NCBI RefSeq assembly: GCF_036711975.1
Contig: NC_091968.1
Span: forward strand, 24,909,001 to 24,973,000
DNA: 64,000 nt
Direction of reading: 5' to 3'
DNA from: Onthophagus taurus
Taxonomy: Eukaryota; Arthropoda; Insecta; Coleoptera; Scarabaeidae
Of this stretch, positions 34,889-47,500 are shown in pieces. The notes under the pieces were generated by a model, which was given only the letters and a program-made list of their open reading frames with translations, did no database searches and was not told the origin of the DNA. Every line of letters begins with the position of its first letter. Position 1 is the stretch's first letter. The translations under genes and the position numbers were made by a program.

Positions 34889-37800
34889 TGACGATTTTTA
34901 TTGATACCTATCTCTCAAAAATTAACTCACCCAAACCACGCGATCGTCAAGAGCTTATCAATTCCCTCAAACGGAAATTTGTAGAAAACTACCAAATCGA
35001 TACGATTGTCGCATTTTCTGGAAGTTACATGTACGTTATCATGATTGATCTCCAGGACACCTCTAAGCCATCTCCTACAGAACCTATCCACGGCTACCAA
35101 TCCTCGATTCCGCAAGATCAACAATGACCAGCATAAAATTATTGTACGCAAACATTAACAGCTACCATCCGAAATCACATCTGATCGGAAACTACATCAT
35201 TGACAATCATATCCGTTGCGCAATGTTTGTGGAAACAAAATCGAAGTCTTCCATCACATTTAGAAACTGGACGTCAATCCAAAATCACGGCAATATTATA
35301 AATAGAGGAGTCAGAGGAGGAGCGGTGGCTATGGGCCACCTCACGATACAATTGAGAAAATCCAACCCCCCCGCAATCAACTCTCCATTAAATAATGCAC
35401 TTCATTTTTGTATCACTATCGGGACAGACTTAATACATGTTTTCTTAATTTATATTCACCCGTTTAGTAAAATTGAAGAATCCATATTTAACATGGCCTC
35501 ACTGCACGACAAATGTCTCATAATTGGTGACTTCAATCCGAATCCAACCAAAAGGAAACACATAAGACAATTCCTGAATATGTCCAATTTCGTACAAATC
35601 ACGACTCCTCCCACGTACGTTATGGAAAACAATCCGAACTCTACTCCTGATCTACTGTTCTGCACAAGAAACATCCGCGGTCTAATTACACAGGTAGAAG
35701 TTGTTCCAGATTTATGCTCCGATCACTTGGGCATTTTAGTTTATGTCAACGTCACAACCAACGTACCTAAACCTGTTCCGACTTTAATTAAAAACTATAA
35801 GCTTTGCGACATGGAGACAGTTAACTCAATAATGAAAGACTTCATAGAAGCACATCAGACTATCACAGTTGACACGATTTCAAGGTTTAACAAATGTCTT
35901 AAGGAGTCGATAGACAAAGCGAGCCCATCCAGAACCACCAAACACTACAGTTTTCCGCTACCTCCATTTATTATCAGACTCATCAAAGAGAAAAGACGCC
36001 TACATCGAGACTTCATGGTATATGAAGTGCCTTAGTTGAAAAAGAAGTTTAATGAGTTCAACAAAAAGATACAGAAACTAATTCAGCAATACAGAACGGA
36101 AAAGTACATGGAAGCCTGTGACAAAATAAAACTGTCTAAAGGAAGAAACTATTGGCACGAAATTCGAAAACTATCAAGATACCAAAAGACACCTGGAACG
36201 GAGGAGCTCATTGATCCTACCGATGGCGGTGTGCACTCCAACCCTGAAGAGATTGTCAACATACACGCTGACTACCTAGAAGGTGTATTCACCTTTACCG
36301 AGGATGTATCGTTTTATTCCCACAATGAAAGCATTATAGATAATTGGTACGAATCCGCATTTTTGACACCGTTCGAGACACCCGAAGATGCTCTCATGTT
36401 GGAAGACGAATATTTTACTCTTCTTGGACAGGGAAAAGATACCGCTCCCGGCTATGATAACATCACAAGGAAACTGCTTAGAAGTCTAGATCTTAACATC
36501 CATGGCTTTATCAGAAAAATAATCAACTTTTGCCTTACGACTCAGCATTTCCCGCGCGACTGGAAGACGTCAATTATTACTTGTATTCCCAAGAAGGATT
36601 CCTCTCTATCTGATCCAGCCAACTATCGCCCCATCTCACTGCTCCCCGTAATTGGAAAACTCTTCGAGACGCACTTGAAGAACAAGCTCCTGGCTGCGGT
36701 ATCAAAGAAAATTCCGCCTTACCAATTTGGCTTCCAATCCGGCAAATCAACGTCCCAGCCACTAACTATTCTGGTTTCCAACTTCCAGGCGGCACGTTTT
36801 GTAAAACTGAAATCTGCAGCAGTGTTTCTGGACGTCCGAAAGGCCTTTGACTCCGTGTGGCACAAAGGGTTGCTATTTAAACTGGATAAGCTAAAAACGC
36901 CATACTACCTTCTAACCCTGATAAACCAATTCCTGTCGAATCGCTCCTCCATCGTGAAGTTGAAAAATCACTTCTCCCACGGCTTCTCTGCTCAGCAAGG
37001 CCTTCCTCAGGGTTCGCCTATCTCTCCCGCTCTATACAATCTATTCTGCCACGATCTTTACAACGACAACCCAGACGCCTTTAACCTCACTGCATACTCT
37101 CTTCTTTACGCCGACGACACAGCATTGGTCTCGCACAGTAGGGATATCACTTCCTCGGTCCGTAAGCTGCAGACGCTCATAAACGAAACGGAAAATTGGT
37201 ACCGAAAATGGCGCATCCTACTCAATCCCACAAAAACACAATTTTTGTCCCATTCCTCTCACCCCGCGCTCCCTCTCCCACAATTACAATCCAATCAACG
37301 GCAATCTCCGTCTCACCAACCTGTAAGTATCTGGGCATAATACTTGACAGAACGCTTAAGTTTTCCACTCATGCAACTAAGGTGAAGATGAAAGTAAAGA
37401 CACGCGCCAAACACTTTAAATCTCTCTCGTTCAGCGGTCGCGGAATCTCTACCTCATGTGCCTCGCACATCTACAAGACCATATGCAGGCCCATCATAGA
37501 ATATGGATCAATACTGCTAAGCAACGCACCAAGAAGAACGAAGTACCACCTGGAAGTAGCGGAAAGATCTGCACTGAGATCCATCACCCGAATTAGGAAC
37601 CCCCGTAATCCCCTCTTTAACCCTAGCAATGATCTGCTATACCAACTTACTGATTGATTACTGTCTTCAATCTTTGTCCGATAAATCCATTCTAAATTTT
37701 CCTACCAACGCCTTGCAACACACGCTTATATCGCCTCGATTACTCCACCCTCGCAACAACACCCACCTCTTCTCTTCCAAAAACTCCTGGCAGTCAGAGA

Positions 37801-37974
37801 AGACTGAAACAAGCCGCCGACTACAAAAATCACGGGCAGAAAGACCTTGGTCGGTAGCCCTATTCTCACCCCTTAACTTTATTATTTTTGTTGTATATAC
37901 ATATAGATATTTTTATTGTTATTCTTATTTTTTTTATGTAGTGGGTACAGAATAAAATTTGTTTTCTTCTTCTT
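34889..37974 (+). mobile_element. Jockey-like non-LTR retrotransposon, 5' truncated, broken
   Basis: The end of ORF1 (to 35127) overlaps the ORF2 start in ATGA. ORF2 opens at 35124 with an AP-endonuclease domain (LLYANINSYHP, LIIGDFNPNP, CSDHLGILVY). It has an in-frame stop at 36033-36035, then the reverse transcriptase (ANYRPISLLPVIGKLFE, FLDVRKAFDSVWH, QGLPQGSPISPALYN, LLYADDTAL). A frameshift near 37240-37260 moves the C-terminal part (CKYLGIILDRTLKF, ICRPIIEYGSILLS) into another frame. The 3' end has AATAAA and a TTC-rich tail, without poly(A). ORF1 is mostly missing. The element sits inside the ~365 bp array, and the empty site (GAAAAAATTGTCAATCATTTC) shows no obvious target duplication. 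It is inactive. Confidence 0.9.
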
Positions 37975-38128
37975 GTCAATCATTTCAAAAATTTATTTCT
38001 CAAGAACTAAAAGTGATTTTTCAAAACGGCTTTTTGCATTAAAAAGAGGATGCTTTAATTAATAATTGGCGATATTTCCACAAGGATCCTTCAAGAAATT
38101 AATTTTATAGCAAATTTTGAAAATTATA
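37975..38128. repeat. Resumed ~365 bp tandem unit after the LINE
   Basis: TCAATCATTTCAAAAATTTA continues the unit broken at 34888, up to the foldback insertion at TA 38127-38128. Confidence 0.85.
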
Positions 38129-39922
38129 CAGGGTGTTCCGGTGACTCGGGGCATAAAATTAACCTCATATAGTAGAGCAAAAATGATGACGATTCGTGAA
38201 AAAAAAATTATTATAAAAGTCTTCAAATAGCCAAGATATGGGCCATCAAAGTTCAAAAATTTTAACACATTTTTCTAAATATTTTCAATACCATTTATCG
38301 TAGAGCGTTGAAATTTGGTAGAGAGTAAACAAATATCAAGCAATATCATTGAACCAATTTTGACTTTGATCGGGCGGCGGCAACCATGCTATACAGGCTG
38401 TCCCTAAAATTTGTTTGCTCAGAACTTTTTTGTTCACTGGTAACCCTACATTTATTTTTGTACTTTTTAATAGAAAATTTATTTTAGAAACTTTTATCAC
38501 TCTTTGAAAATTTTGATAACATTGACTGTTTCCGAGTTATCTGTTAGTTATTATTAATTTTAAGTGTTCAAAATGGAGAGTTACACATTTAGTGAACAAA
38601 CTGACATGATTTTGACATTAGGGCAATGTCAAGCAGCCGCTAACCGTTATCAGGAGAAATTTTCGAACAGCAGAGCGCCCAATCGAAAAACATTTTTAAG
38701 GATGAAAACCCGTTTAAGGGAAAATGGGACGTGTAAGCCGAAATTTACTAACAACGGTAACGTAAGATCAGCCCGAACACCCGAACTAGAAGAAGATATT
38801 CTAGACTACGTAGAAGAAAATACTACAGCTAGTACTTTAGATATGGCGAGGCATTTTTTAACTTCAAAAACAACTGTCTGGCGTGTTCTTCACGAGCAAC
38901 AGCTTTATCCATTTCATAGTTACAAAGTTCAGGAAGTTCGACTGGCTGATTACTCACTGCGACTGCAATATGCAATATGCAGTCTGCATATTGCCAAATA
39001 ATGCAGCACAAAATCCAAATTGATGATCAGTTTTTAGAAAAAGTACTTTTTACAGATGAATCCACTTTTTCTAAAGATGCAATCTTCAATTTGAGAAATT
39101 TACATAGTTGGGCGGACGAAAATCCAAGATTTAAGAAAACTTGGAAATCACAATGGAGATTTTCTCATAACGTTTGGGCTGGCATTGTGGGCGATGTAAT
39201 TATTGGACCCGTTTTCTTGCCATCAAGGCTGGGTGGACATACATACAGGCGACATTTAGAAGAATTAGATGATTTTTTAGATGACGTTCCTTTAAACACA
39301 AGACAAGCAATGTGGTATATGCATGATGGTGCTCCTGCGCATAGCACACAGGCTGTCCAAGAATTTCTGAGGGAACGTTTTTCGGGACGGTGGATTGGAC
39401 GAGGAGTAGGTGCACCCATAAGTTGGCCCCCCGATCGCCGGATCTTACACCTGTAGATTTTTATTTATGGGAACGCGTTAAACCACTAGTTTACTGCGTT
39501 GAAATAACTTCAGTTGATCAACTGAGGTTGCAAATTGTTGATTCATTTGATCAACTTCGAACTGAGATCAATGTTACTTCGAACAAGAGTACAAAAATAA
39601 ATGTAGGGTTACGAGCGAACAAAAAAGTTCTGAGCAAACAAATTTTAGGGACAGCCTGTATAGCATGGTTGCCGCAGCCCGATCAAAGTCAAAATTGATT
39701 CAATGATTTTGCTTGATATTTGTTTACCCTCTACCAAATTTCAACGCTCTACCATAAATGGTATTGGAAATATTTAGAAAAATGTGTTAAAATTTCTGAA
39801 CTTTGATGGCCCATATTTTGGCCATTTGAAGACTTTTATAATAATTTTTTTTCACGAATCGTCATCATTTTTGCTCTAGTATATGAGGTTAATTTTATGC
39901 CCCGAGTCACCGGAACACCCTG
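38129..39922. mobile_element. Foldback element with ~263 bp arms hosting a mariner at its centre
   Basis: CAGGGTGTTCCGGTGACTCG at the left and its inverse at the right are flanked by TA (38127-38128, 39923-39924). The arms 38129-38391 and 39661-39922 are reverse complements with few mismatches. They meet at a perfect palindrome (CCATGCTATATAGCATGG once the inner element is removed). It lies in the ~365 bp array, whose sequence is recognisable on both sides. Confidence 0.85.
38394..39658 (+). mobile_element. Mariner-superfamily element with broken transposase
   Basis: Ends CAGGCTGTCCCTAAAATTTG and inverse (about 70 bp) are flanked by TA. The transposase starts at about 38573 (MESYTFSEQ) with a helix-turn-helix N-terminal part. 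A small insertion near 38965-39000 breaks the frame. The catalytic parts follow as LFTDESTFSKD, VWAGIVGDVIIGP, YMHDGAPAHST and, after a frameshift in a C run near 39430, RSPDLTPVDFYLWERVK. The spacing of the last two acidic residues is about 41-43, like rosa-type mariners (DD41D) and unlike classical D34D. Two frameshifts make it inactive. Confidence 0.87.
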
Positions 39923-39924
39923 TA

Positions 39925-40361
39925 TGTGAAAATTTTCTCAAAAACTTTGTATGTAAATTAGTTTTTCTATTTGTCAAGAAGCATAGTAATAAGAGGTTTT
40001 TGTTTTGTTTTCGTTGTTGCTGGCAACAAATAACAAGCGCGTCACTATCCATAAGATTTTTGTAAGAACGTCGTTTGAGTTGTGTCGTACCTTTAACAAT
40101 AAATAATTCGTTACAACAAAAAGCAGAAAATTGTTATTCATTACGAAGAAGTGATAACCCAAGCTATAACATACGTTATATTACACAACACATTTTACAA
40201 ACAAATTTTTTAGTATTTCTTTTTGTTTTGCCAAAAAAGATTACGTATCATAGTCGAAATCAGATTATTATTCACTAATTTACAAAATTAAAGTTTAAAA
40301 AGGTGTATTAATGAAACGAAGGACTTGAAGGAAATGAAGTTTAATTACTTCAAATTTGTAT
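39925..40361. other. Repeat remnants, no gene seen
   Basis: 39925-39960 still resembles the ~365 bp unit. 40200-40310 matches 7975-8095. Short frames here have no recognisable domain. Confidence 0.5.
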
Positions 40362-41367
40362 AATGATAAAAATAGCAGTAGCCATGAGTAACTATGGTAA
40401 CCATTTATTCTAAACAATTCCCTGAGTGTCAAAAACTGATTTAGTAAAGCTTCTTGAAGTGTGGTGGCGCGCCATCTTGTTGGAATAACTGTCGTTGGAA
40501 TTGAGTTGTGTCAACATTATCGGGATGTAAGGAATGACACCGCTTTGATAAAATTTAAACATCTCTTTCCACTTAAGGTTTCCTCAAATCTTTTGCGGAT
40601 ATTGGGTGTGCGATTTTCTTGGCTAATTTGGATTTTGGGTAGCGCAATACCGATAACTTTGTCTATTTACTTGTCCACTCAATGTAAATGTCCCTTCGTC
40701 GAAAAAAATATGTTTTTGACAAAGTCTTCGTCGTCGTTGCAAAAACTACGATTCATTGCTCGTGAATCAGGTTTACTTTATGGGAATGATATTTTGCGGG
40801 TTTTAAAATTTGATGAACCGTTGATTTACTAATGTCTAAATTAGACCCAATATTCCTTTCAGTAACATGATGGTTTTCTTGCCCATCCAAAACCACGATT
40901 TATTGAACTTCTCTTGCAACATTTAGTAAGGCAGACTTCGAGAAATGCTTCGAGAGATGGCCATGCTGTTTAAATTTAGTCACAGCTCAGATCAGGATAT
41001 GTTGTATTAAAGAAGTCAACTGCAATAGTTACTCATGGCTACTGCTATTTTCATCATGTCAACAAATCTGAAGTAGTTAAACTTGAGAGTAATTTTTCTC
41101 GAAAATTTTCTTATGTATGCAATATTAATATTGACTGTACTGGATTCAAAAAAAATCTTCTTTCATATTCCGTAATAAAAATGGGGGATTGCCATTTGCA
41201 AAAAATACCGATGACGTCATAACTCGCTTAAAAATGGCGGAAGAAATTTAAAATCTACACCAAACAATTGCAAAAAATTTAAATCTTTAGACCCGTTCCA
41301 GGGATTTTTCCATAAACCGTTTATAATGATTTTATCGCCTATATCCGTTACTTTACGGACACACTGT
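40362..41367 (-). pseudogene. Decayed mariner-superfamily element, minus strand
   Basis: Read on the minus strand from a CAGTGTGTCCGTAAAGTAAC end at about 41367. The transposase relic shows an HTH part (ISKSTVHQILKPAKYHSHK) and the first catalytic segment (FFDEGTFTLSGQVNRQS). A later part corresponds to the usual QDGAPPH region but reads out of frame. Stops and shifts are common. A motif ATAGCAGTAGCCATGAGTAA near 40375 is repeated inverted near 41040. A plus-strand fragment of the same element end lies at 49549-49830. Confidence 0.7.
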
Positions 41368-41672
41368 ATGATAACTAACTTCAGGTTTAAAATGACAACC
41401 TCAATTTTGACATATTTGTAATTGTCGTGAAAAATCCTTTAAAATGAGTCCAAATATGATACATTTTATTCCAATATTACTCGAGGTATAAGCAACTTCC
41501 GGTTTGAAATGTCAACCTTAATTTTTATAAAATGTCCAATATTTGTCACAAAAACAAAAATATAATAAAAAAAAATAAAAAATTAAGGTTGGTATTAATA
41601 TTTAAAAATTAATTTGCTATCTTCATTGTTGCTAACTTAGGGTTTAATTTTTTTTATTCTAACGGGCCGAAA
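41368..41672. repeat. Partial copy of the palindromic sub-repeat family
   Basis: It begins ATGATAACTAACTTCAGG and runs through ATTACTCGAGGTATAAGCAA to TTCATTGTTGCTAACTTAGGG, then breaks off. The inverted right half seen in other copies is missing. Confidence 0.8.
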
Positions 41673-41689
41673 CTAGTTAGACTTAAAAT

Positions 41690-42715
41690 CTATACAGGGG
41701 GTGAGTTATTAGTATCCCGTCGAACGATAGTTGCTAAACCGTTTGAGAAAGAAAAGAATGTTTTATACGTTGTTTGACTCACCGGTTTCTATTACGTAAT
41801 AGTATATTATTCAACAAGCGTATAATGGCGGCTGTTACCCACGAAGAAGAAGTTGCAACACGAGCGAGCGAGTGTTGTAATCTGAGTGGGTAACATCCAT
41901 TATACGCAAGTTGAATACTATACTTTATCTACAACTATTTAATTTTGAAAAAAAAATCAAAAAAACGAAAAAAAAATAAACTTGATAGACATTTCAGACA
42001 TAACCTCAATATAAGAAAGCTGTCATTTCTGTTAATATTTTATTTTTTGATTAGTAGGCAGTGTCAGAAGTGTGGAATAATGGCCTCATTATTCAACACT
42101 TTGTCTGTCATGGGTAATGAGTGTCATTACCCGTCAAAAATCAATTGTATAAGGAATAGATAATTCAATAGTTGTAGATAAAATTATTTTTTGTAATTCG
42201 CGACGGTAATGAAAGCTATTACAGTACTCAAACGGGTGCTGTAATGACACTCTTTACAGCATCCGATGCTGTAATGAGATTTTAGTAACATTTTATGGAA
42301 CCAGGTCAAGTTGGTGACATTGGGTCATTAATTTTTCTAGCTGTCAATGTGGCAATGTTTGTCTATGGATGTTTAAACACGTTCTTAGCATCGAATACAA
42401 GGTCCATAATGATGAGGACATTGAACTCTAAATAATTTCTCTTATTTTGGGAGGTGTACATGAAACATTTTTGATAGGTGAATACATTTTGTGTTTTGAC
42501 AGTTTCTAATTGTCAATTCAAATTTCTATTTTCAAGTGTTACGGTGCTACCAACTGCTACATACCTATTTCCCTACATTGTCAAAATTTATTTTATTTTT
42601 GAGAAAAAATTTGATAGAAACGCGAATTACAAAAAATAGCATAAAAAACACGTTTCATAAGACTTAAAGCACGTGGCCTCGCCACTCGTTTTTCAACTTG
42701 TTATACTATTTACCT
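41690..42715. mobile_element. Nested hairpin/MITE region
   Basis: A hairpin at about 41808-41920 pairs ATTCAACAAGCGTATAATGG with CCATTATACGCAAGTTGAAT. Next to it a 260 bp unit (41924-42183) has ends TTTATCTACAACTATT and its inverse. A further hairpin (GGGTGCTGTAATGACA / TTTACAGCATCC) lies at 42230-42272. No coding frame is supported. The borders of individual elements are uncertain. Confidence 0.55.
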
Positions 42716-43648
42716 ATACAGGGTGTTCCATTTAGGCGTAATGGAGAGTATTGTAGATTCTTTTAAATGGAACATGCTGTATATTTTATATTGATATTCT
42801 AAATAGAATTAAATTTGTTTATACAGCCGTATATTTTACTAACTCATAGCGTTCATAGTTCCTGAGATATTTAATTGCTTTTCTAAAATGTGTTCAATGC
42901 AGGATCTTTTTAAAAACGATGTAATAAGGCCTTTTTTCCAATTTTGCCTTGAAACTATGTCAGATAATAGTCAAAGCCAGTAGGTAAATGATAGTAACCA
43001 AAGATATTAGATACATTATACAGCGTGTTCATAAAACTTAGTTATTTTTGATGTTTTTCAAATGGCTTTTTCATAGGTTTTTTAAATGGAACATCCTGTA
43101 TATTGTGTGATGGTTGAATTGTCTATCAAGTTACCTTTAATTAATGATCAGTATAAATTTTAATGCAACTTGGTACTTTATGAGATTTAAAAAGATGTAA
43201 GTAATAAAATTTTGTTGCAATTTTGTTGAGCTCCTTCAAATAATTTAGTAATTAAAAAAAGGATTTATTGTTCTGCTATGTAATTGTATATTTTTATCAC
43301 GTTTTGATTATTTATTCATTAGAGTTTTTTTTAATTGTATTTTAATATAATATACTGATTTACAAATGACAGATAAACAAAAAAGAAAAAACAAAAAAAA
43401 GGACAGAATATATTACATTCTGTCACTTTTTTCAGTACAATAATGACATTTTATTACACATTTTTCTTTAAATTCTAAATATCAGCAAAACAAGTAAAGT
43501 TACACATAAGACATGCTTATCATTAATTAAAGGGAACTTGATGAGCAATTCAACTAGCACACAATATACAGTGTGTTCCTTTTAAAAAAATTAAGAAAAA
43601 GCCATTTGAAAAACATCAAAAGTAACTAAGCTTTATAAACTCCCTGTA
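42716..43648. mobile_element. CAGGGTG-type inverted-repeat elements
   Basis: CAGGGTGTTCCATTTA at 42719 faces TAAATGGAACATGCTGTA at about 42765, forming a short hairpin. A larger pair follows: TTAGTTATTTTTGATGTTTT at about 43040 with its inverse at about 43610, each arm containing ACAATATACAG or its complement. The outer borders are near 43021 and 43646, next to TA. These look like non-autonomous mariner-type elements. No transposase is seen. Confidence 0.6.
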
Positions 43649-43675
43649 TAGTGTTTCTTGTTCTTCAAATGGTTT

Positions 43676-43989
43676 AATAATAGTATTTTAGGTCTTTCAG
43701 TATTCTGCATTTTTTCTAAAATAAATAAGAACACCTTTACCTACCAGACAGCATAAAAATCTCTAAAAACCATTTAAATGTCGGTCCAATTGATCTTCAT
43801 CTCAGCCACTCGTAGTATGCTCTTGGTTTTGCTTGTTTCTGCCCTCACTTCTATTCCGTATGTCATTATTGGTCTTATACATGTCTTGTATATCAGAATT
43901 TTGCTCTCTATTCGACCAAATTGTGTCTCCGTTATAAAGCATCCTGATATTGCGGATGCTTTATTAATTTGGTTTCTCGAATCTTTCAC
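43676..43989 (-). pseudogene. RTE-type LINE 3' fragment
   Basis: The minus-strand frame reads RIESKILIYKTCIRPIMTYG, then VRAETSKTKSILRVAEMK. This is the segment after the polymerase core in RTE/BovB-like reverse transcriptases. It is a 5'-truncated relic. Its tail (TAGTATTTTAGGTCTTTC, then CATTTTTTCTA) recurs at about 50670-50740, so another fragment of the family is in PHRF1 intron 3. Confidence 0.75.
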
Positions 43990-44199
43990 TGGAAATTAAA
44001 AATAAAATAACTTTTGAAATCATTAAATTTTAACATTGAATGTCTCGAAGCAACAAAGAAAACTGGTGAATTAATTAAATTACCTTAATTGTTATTATTT
44101 TTAACAACTTTATTATTTTGTGGTTTAAACTGTCATTGTCATTAAACCGTTTGATTTCGATTAAACGAAAATTAGCGCCATCTAACCGCTTGACGTCAC

Positions 44200-44507
44200 A
44201 CTAATTATGACGTTCGTGACTATGTTCATTATCGTTTCGGTTCCGTAAAGTGCCAGAGGGGTACGAATGGAGTAATGGCGGACGTTTAGTTTAGTTCTTT
44301 CAACACCGATTTATCATTTAGAAGAATCCAACAAAAACAACCCAAAACGCACGTTATTAGTGGCGATATAGGAAAAACGCAACCGAAAAATAATGATACC
44401 ATAACCATATGGTGTTCTAACGTTAGTTTTAAGCAAATATTTCGCCGTGAAATGCCATCTTTAGTGCTACAAAAGAATTTTTTTTAAGGTGAAAACTGGT
44501 TTTCGAT
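44200..44507 (+). promoter_or_regulatory. Promoter/5' leader of PHRF1
   Basis: The sequence just before the PHRF1 start is less AT-rich than its surroundings (CGTTTCGGTTCCGTAAAGTG, GGTACGAATGGAGTAATGGCG). A palindromic TGACGTCA at 44191-44198 could bind a CREB/ATF factor, but may be chance. An upstream ATG at about 44269 is quickly closed by a stop. A transcription start is not marked. Confidence 0.4.
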
Positions 44508-47500
44508 ATGAGCGAGGATAGCGATAAAGCCCCAGAAAAGGGCTCCAGGAAACGTCTCCCTGAGGCTATATGCAGTAGTGAAAGTTCAGATAGTGATAGC
44601 TCCTTCGAATCCGTTCCTAAACCCAAGAAGATTAGGGTTAGAAACTATATTAGTGATAGTGTTTCCGATAGTGATAGTTCCATTGAAATCGTGCATAAAC
44701 GACGCGTTACGGTAAAAAGAATTCGATGTTTGAGACATAATTAAACTAAAAATTTCTTTTTTTTTAATACAGCGTTTAAACAGCGATTTACAAAGTAATA
44801 CTTCAACATCATCTGGTTCTGATATCATTCATTTGCGTCGTAACGCTCGCCCCCTTTCAAATATGGAGGATTCTTCGGATTGTTCAGAATCTGAATGGGA
44901 ACTTGAGGAACCAAGCAATAATAACCCTCAAATTGAAGCTTCTTCTGAAACGTCCGGGGGTGAAGAACGCGAACATTGCCCCATTTGCTTAGTAAAATTT
45001 CGAAATCAAGATATTGGAACCCCTGAGTCTTGTGATCATTCGTTTTGTCTTGATTGCATATTGGAGTGGGCGAAAAAAGTTCAAACATGCCCCGTGGACA
45101 GGCAACCTTTTGGAATTGTGTTACACAGGGAATCAATTAATGGAAAAGTTGTTAATCAAGTTGCTGTTATGAAAGAAGAAGAAATCCCTGATGATGATGT
45201 AGTACTTGATTTAACTTTTTGTCAAATTTGTGGATCTCCTGATAATGAAGATACGATGTTATTGTGTGATGCTTGCGATATGGGGTACCACATGTTGTGT
45301 TTGGACCCTCCGTTAGATGAAATCCCTGAAGGAGTTTGGATGTGCCCGTATTGTACACCTGTTCATCACGTTATTGGATTAGAATTGGATCAAAGGAATG
45401 TAATGAATAGGTGAATAAAATCATTATTATTTTTGATCTAACAATAAAATATTTAAAAGTCGCCCTAAATTTCTAATAAAATTAAATTTTCATTGTGTTA
45501 TGTAGATTTAGAAATATTTTATTAAAAGCTTTTTCCAAAAAAAAAATCCTTTTTTTTATTTTTATCAAAATTAAAACATTAAAAAGAACCAAATCAAATT
45601 GAAATTAAACGATTTCTTAAAGGTCTTTACCGAGAACACGTCACATGGAACGAGTGCGTTCAACGATTCAAACCAATCGTGCTCAAACGACCACTCGAAA
45701 TACCACCTCGACGTCCACGACTCGAAGACGCCGGAAAAAACGAACCAAAAGACGCACCAAAATTAAAATCGTCTATGAAACTAACGAAATCACGGGCGAA
45801 ACCGTCGCTATTGAGACGAAAGTTAAGCAACGACGGAAACGAAGGAAACGGAAAGTTCCTCGGAGAAGAAATCGAGCGGTTGTACCAAAAACGGTCAAAA
45901 AACGACTTGCGGCACAACTTGGAATTTGTAAATTACGAACGGATGGGCAACTTTTACCGGATGTTCGTATTTCGAATAATTGTAACGATTTAACAGGTAA
46001 ATTTAAATTTAAAAACGAGTAAATAATTTATATTTACAAAAAAAAGTGAGGTTATGATTATGTTTATTACTATTTTAGGTTATGTGAGGTTATGTTTATT
46101 TTTTTTTAATATAATTCGTAATTTCTACTTAACACTAATGTCCACTTTTAACAAAAATGCTCTAAAAAGTTTAGTTTCTAAAAGTTTAGTAACATTATTT
46201 TAACCCTTTGTGTCCCAAGAAGTCAAAAATTTTTGTGACAGAATTAAAACGCTATCAAAATACACTCAGTAAAGGCCTTTGGAATCAATTTTGGCTAAAT
46301 ATGCAATTCCCCCATTCCAGGAGGGATATTGGTACTTGGAAGTACCGCCAAGCATTGAAATATACTACTATTAGTGATGTTGCAGTATACAAAAACTTTT
46401 ATTACTAATATAAAAATATTACTACGTTTTTATTACGTTAGAAAATAAGTAACGATTGCTTTAGCTAAATCACATTGTGATATTCAGAGAAAGAGTTTTC
46501 ATTACAACATAAATAGGTTTGGCAGAACATTTTCATAACTTCCTCTTTCTTTTGAACTTGCGCTACGACATTTTCGTGGACGCACTAAATTTGAATATTT
46601 ATTTATCAGACCTGTAGCTACAGAACGACGAAAATCTGATAGAATCTTGAGAAAAAACATATTGAGCTAAGTGAATCTAAGTGTCAAAAAAGATGCTAAT
46701 TCAAAATTTTCTGGAAGCCATGTTTATTGAAATTAAGGAATGAAACTTGTTCTAAATTAAAGCTCAAAGCTTTCTCTTTAATATGATGTATAATAGTTGT
46801 TGGGTTAGATTGGAAAAATATTGAGAAAAAAAATGTTGAAATAAAACTTGCATTTTCGTATAACCTAAAACTGTCAAAAAAGAAGCTAATATAAAAATTC
46901 CTGGAAGCCGTATTTATTGAAATTAAGGAATGAGACTTGTTCTAAATTAAAGCTCAAAGCTTTCTCTTTAAAATGATGTATAATAGTTGTTGGGTTGGAT
47001 TGGAAAAATTTTGAAAAAAAAAAATGTTGAAATAAAACTTACATTTTCGTATAACCTAAAAGTGTCAAAAAAGATGCTAATTTAAAAATTCCTGGAAGCC
47101 GTATTTATTGAAATTAAGGAATGAGACTTGTTCTAAATTAAAGCTCAAAGCTTTCTCTTTATAACGATTTATAATAATTGTTGGGTTGGATTGGAAAAAT
47201 ATTGAGAAAAAAAATGTTGAAACAAAACTTACATTTTTGTATAACCTAAAACTGTCAAAAAAGAAGCTAATTTAAAAATTCCTGGAAGCCGTATTTATTG
47301 AAATTAAGGAATGAGACTTGTTCTAAATTAAAGCTCAAAGCTTTCTCTTTAAAATGATGTATAATAGTTGTTGGGTTGGATTGGAAAAATATTGGGAAAA
47401 AAAATGTTGAAATAAAACTTACATTTTCGTATAACCTAAAACTGTCAAAAAAAGATGCTAATTTAAAAATTCCTGGAAGCCGTATTTATTGAAATTAAGG

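Noticed and set aside
41945..42163. 72-residue frame starting with poly-Lys
   Set aside because: It lies inside the 41924-42183 inverted-repeat unit and shows no protein features beyond low complexity.
44191..44198. TGACGTCA as a functional CRE driving PHRF1
   Set aside because: It is one palindromic 8-mer in AT-rich DNA and could be chance, so it is kept only as a remark in the promoter entry.
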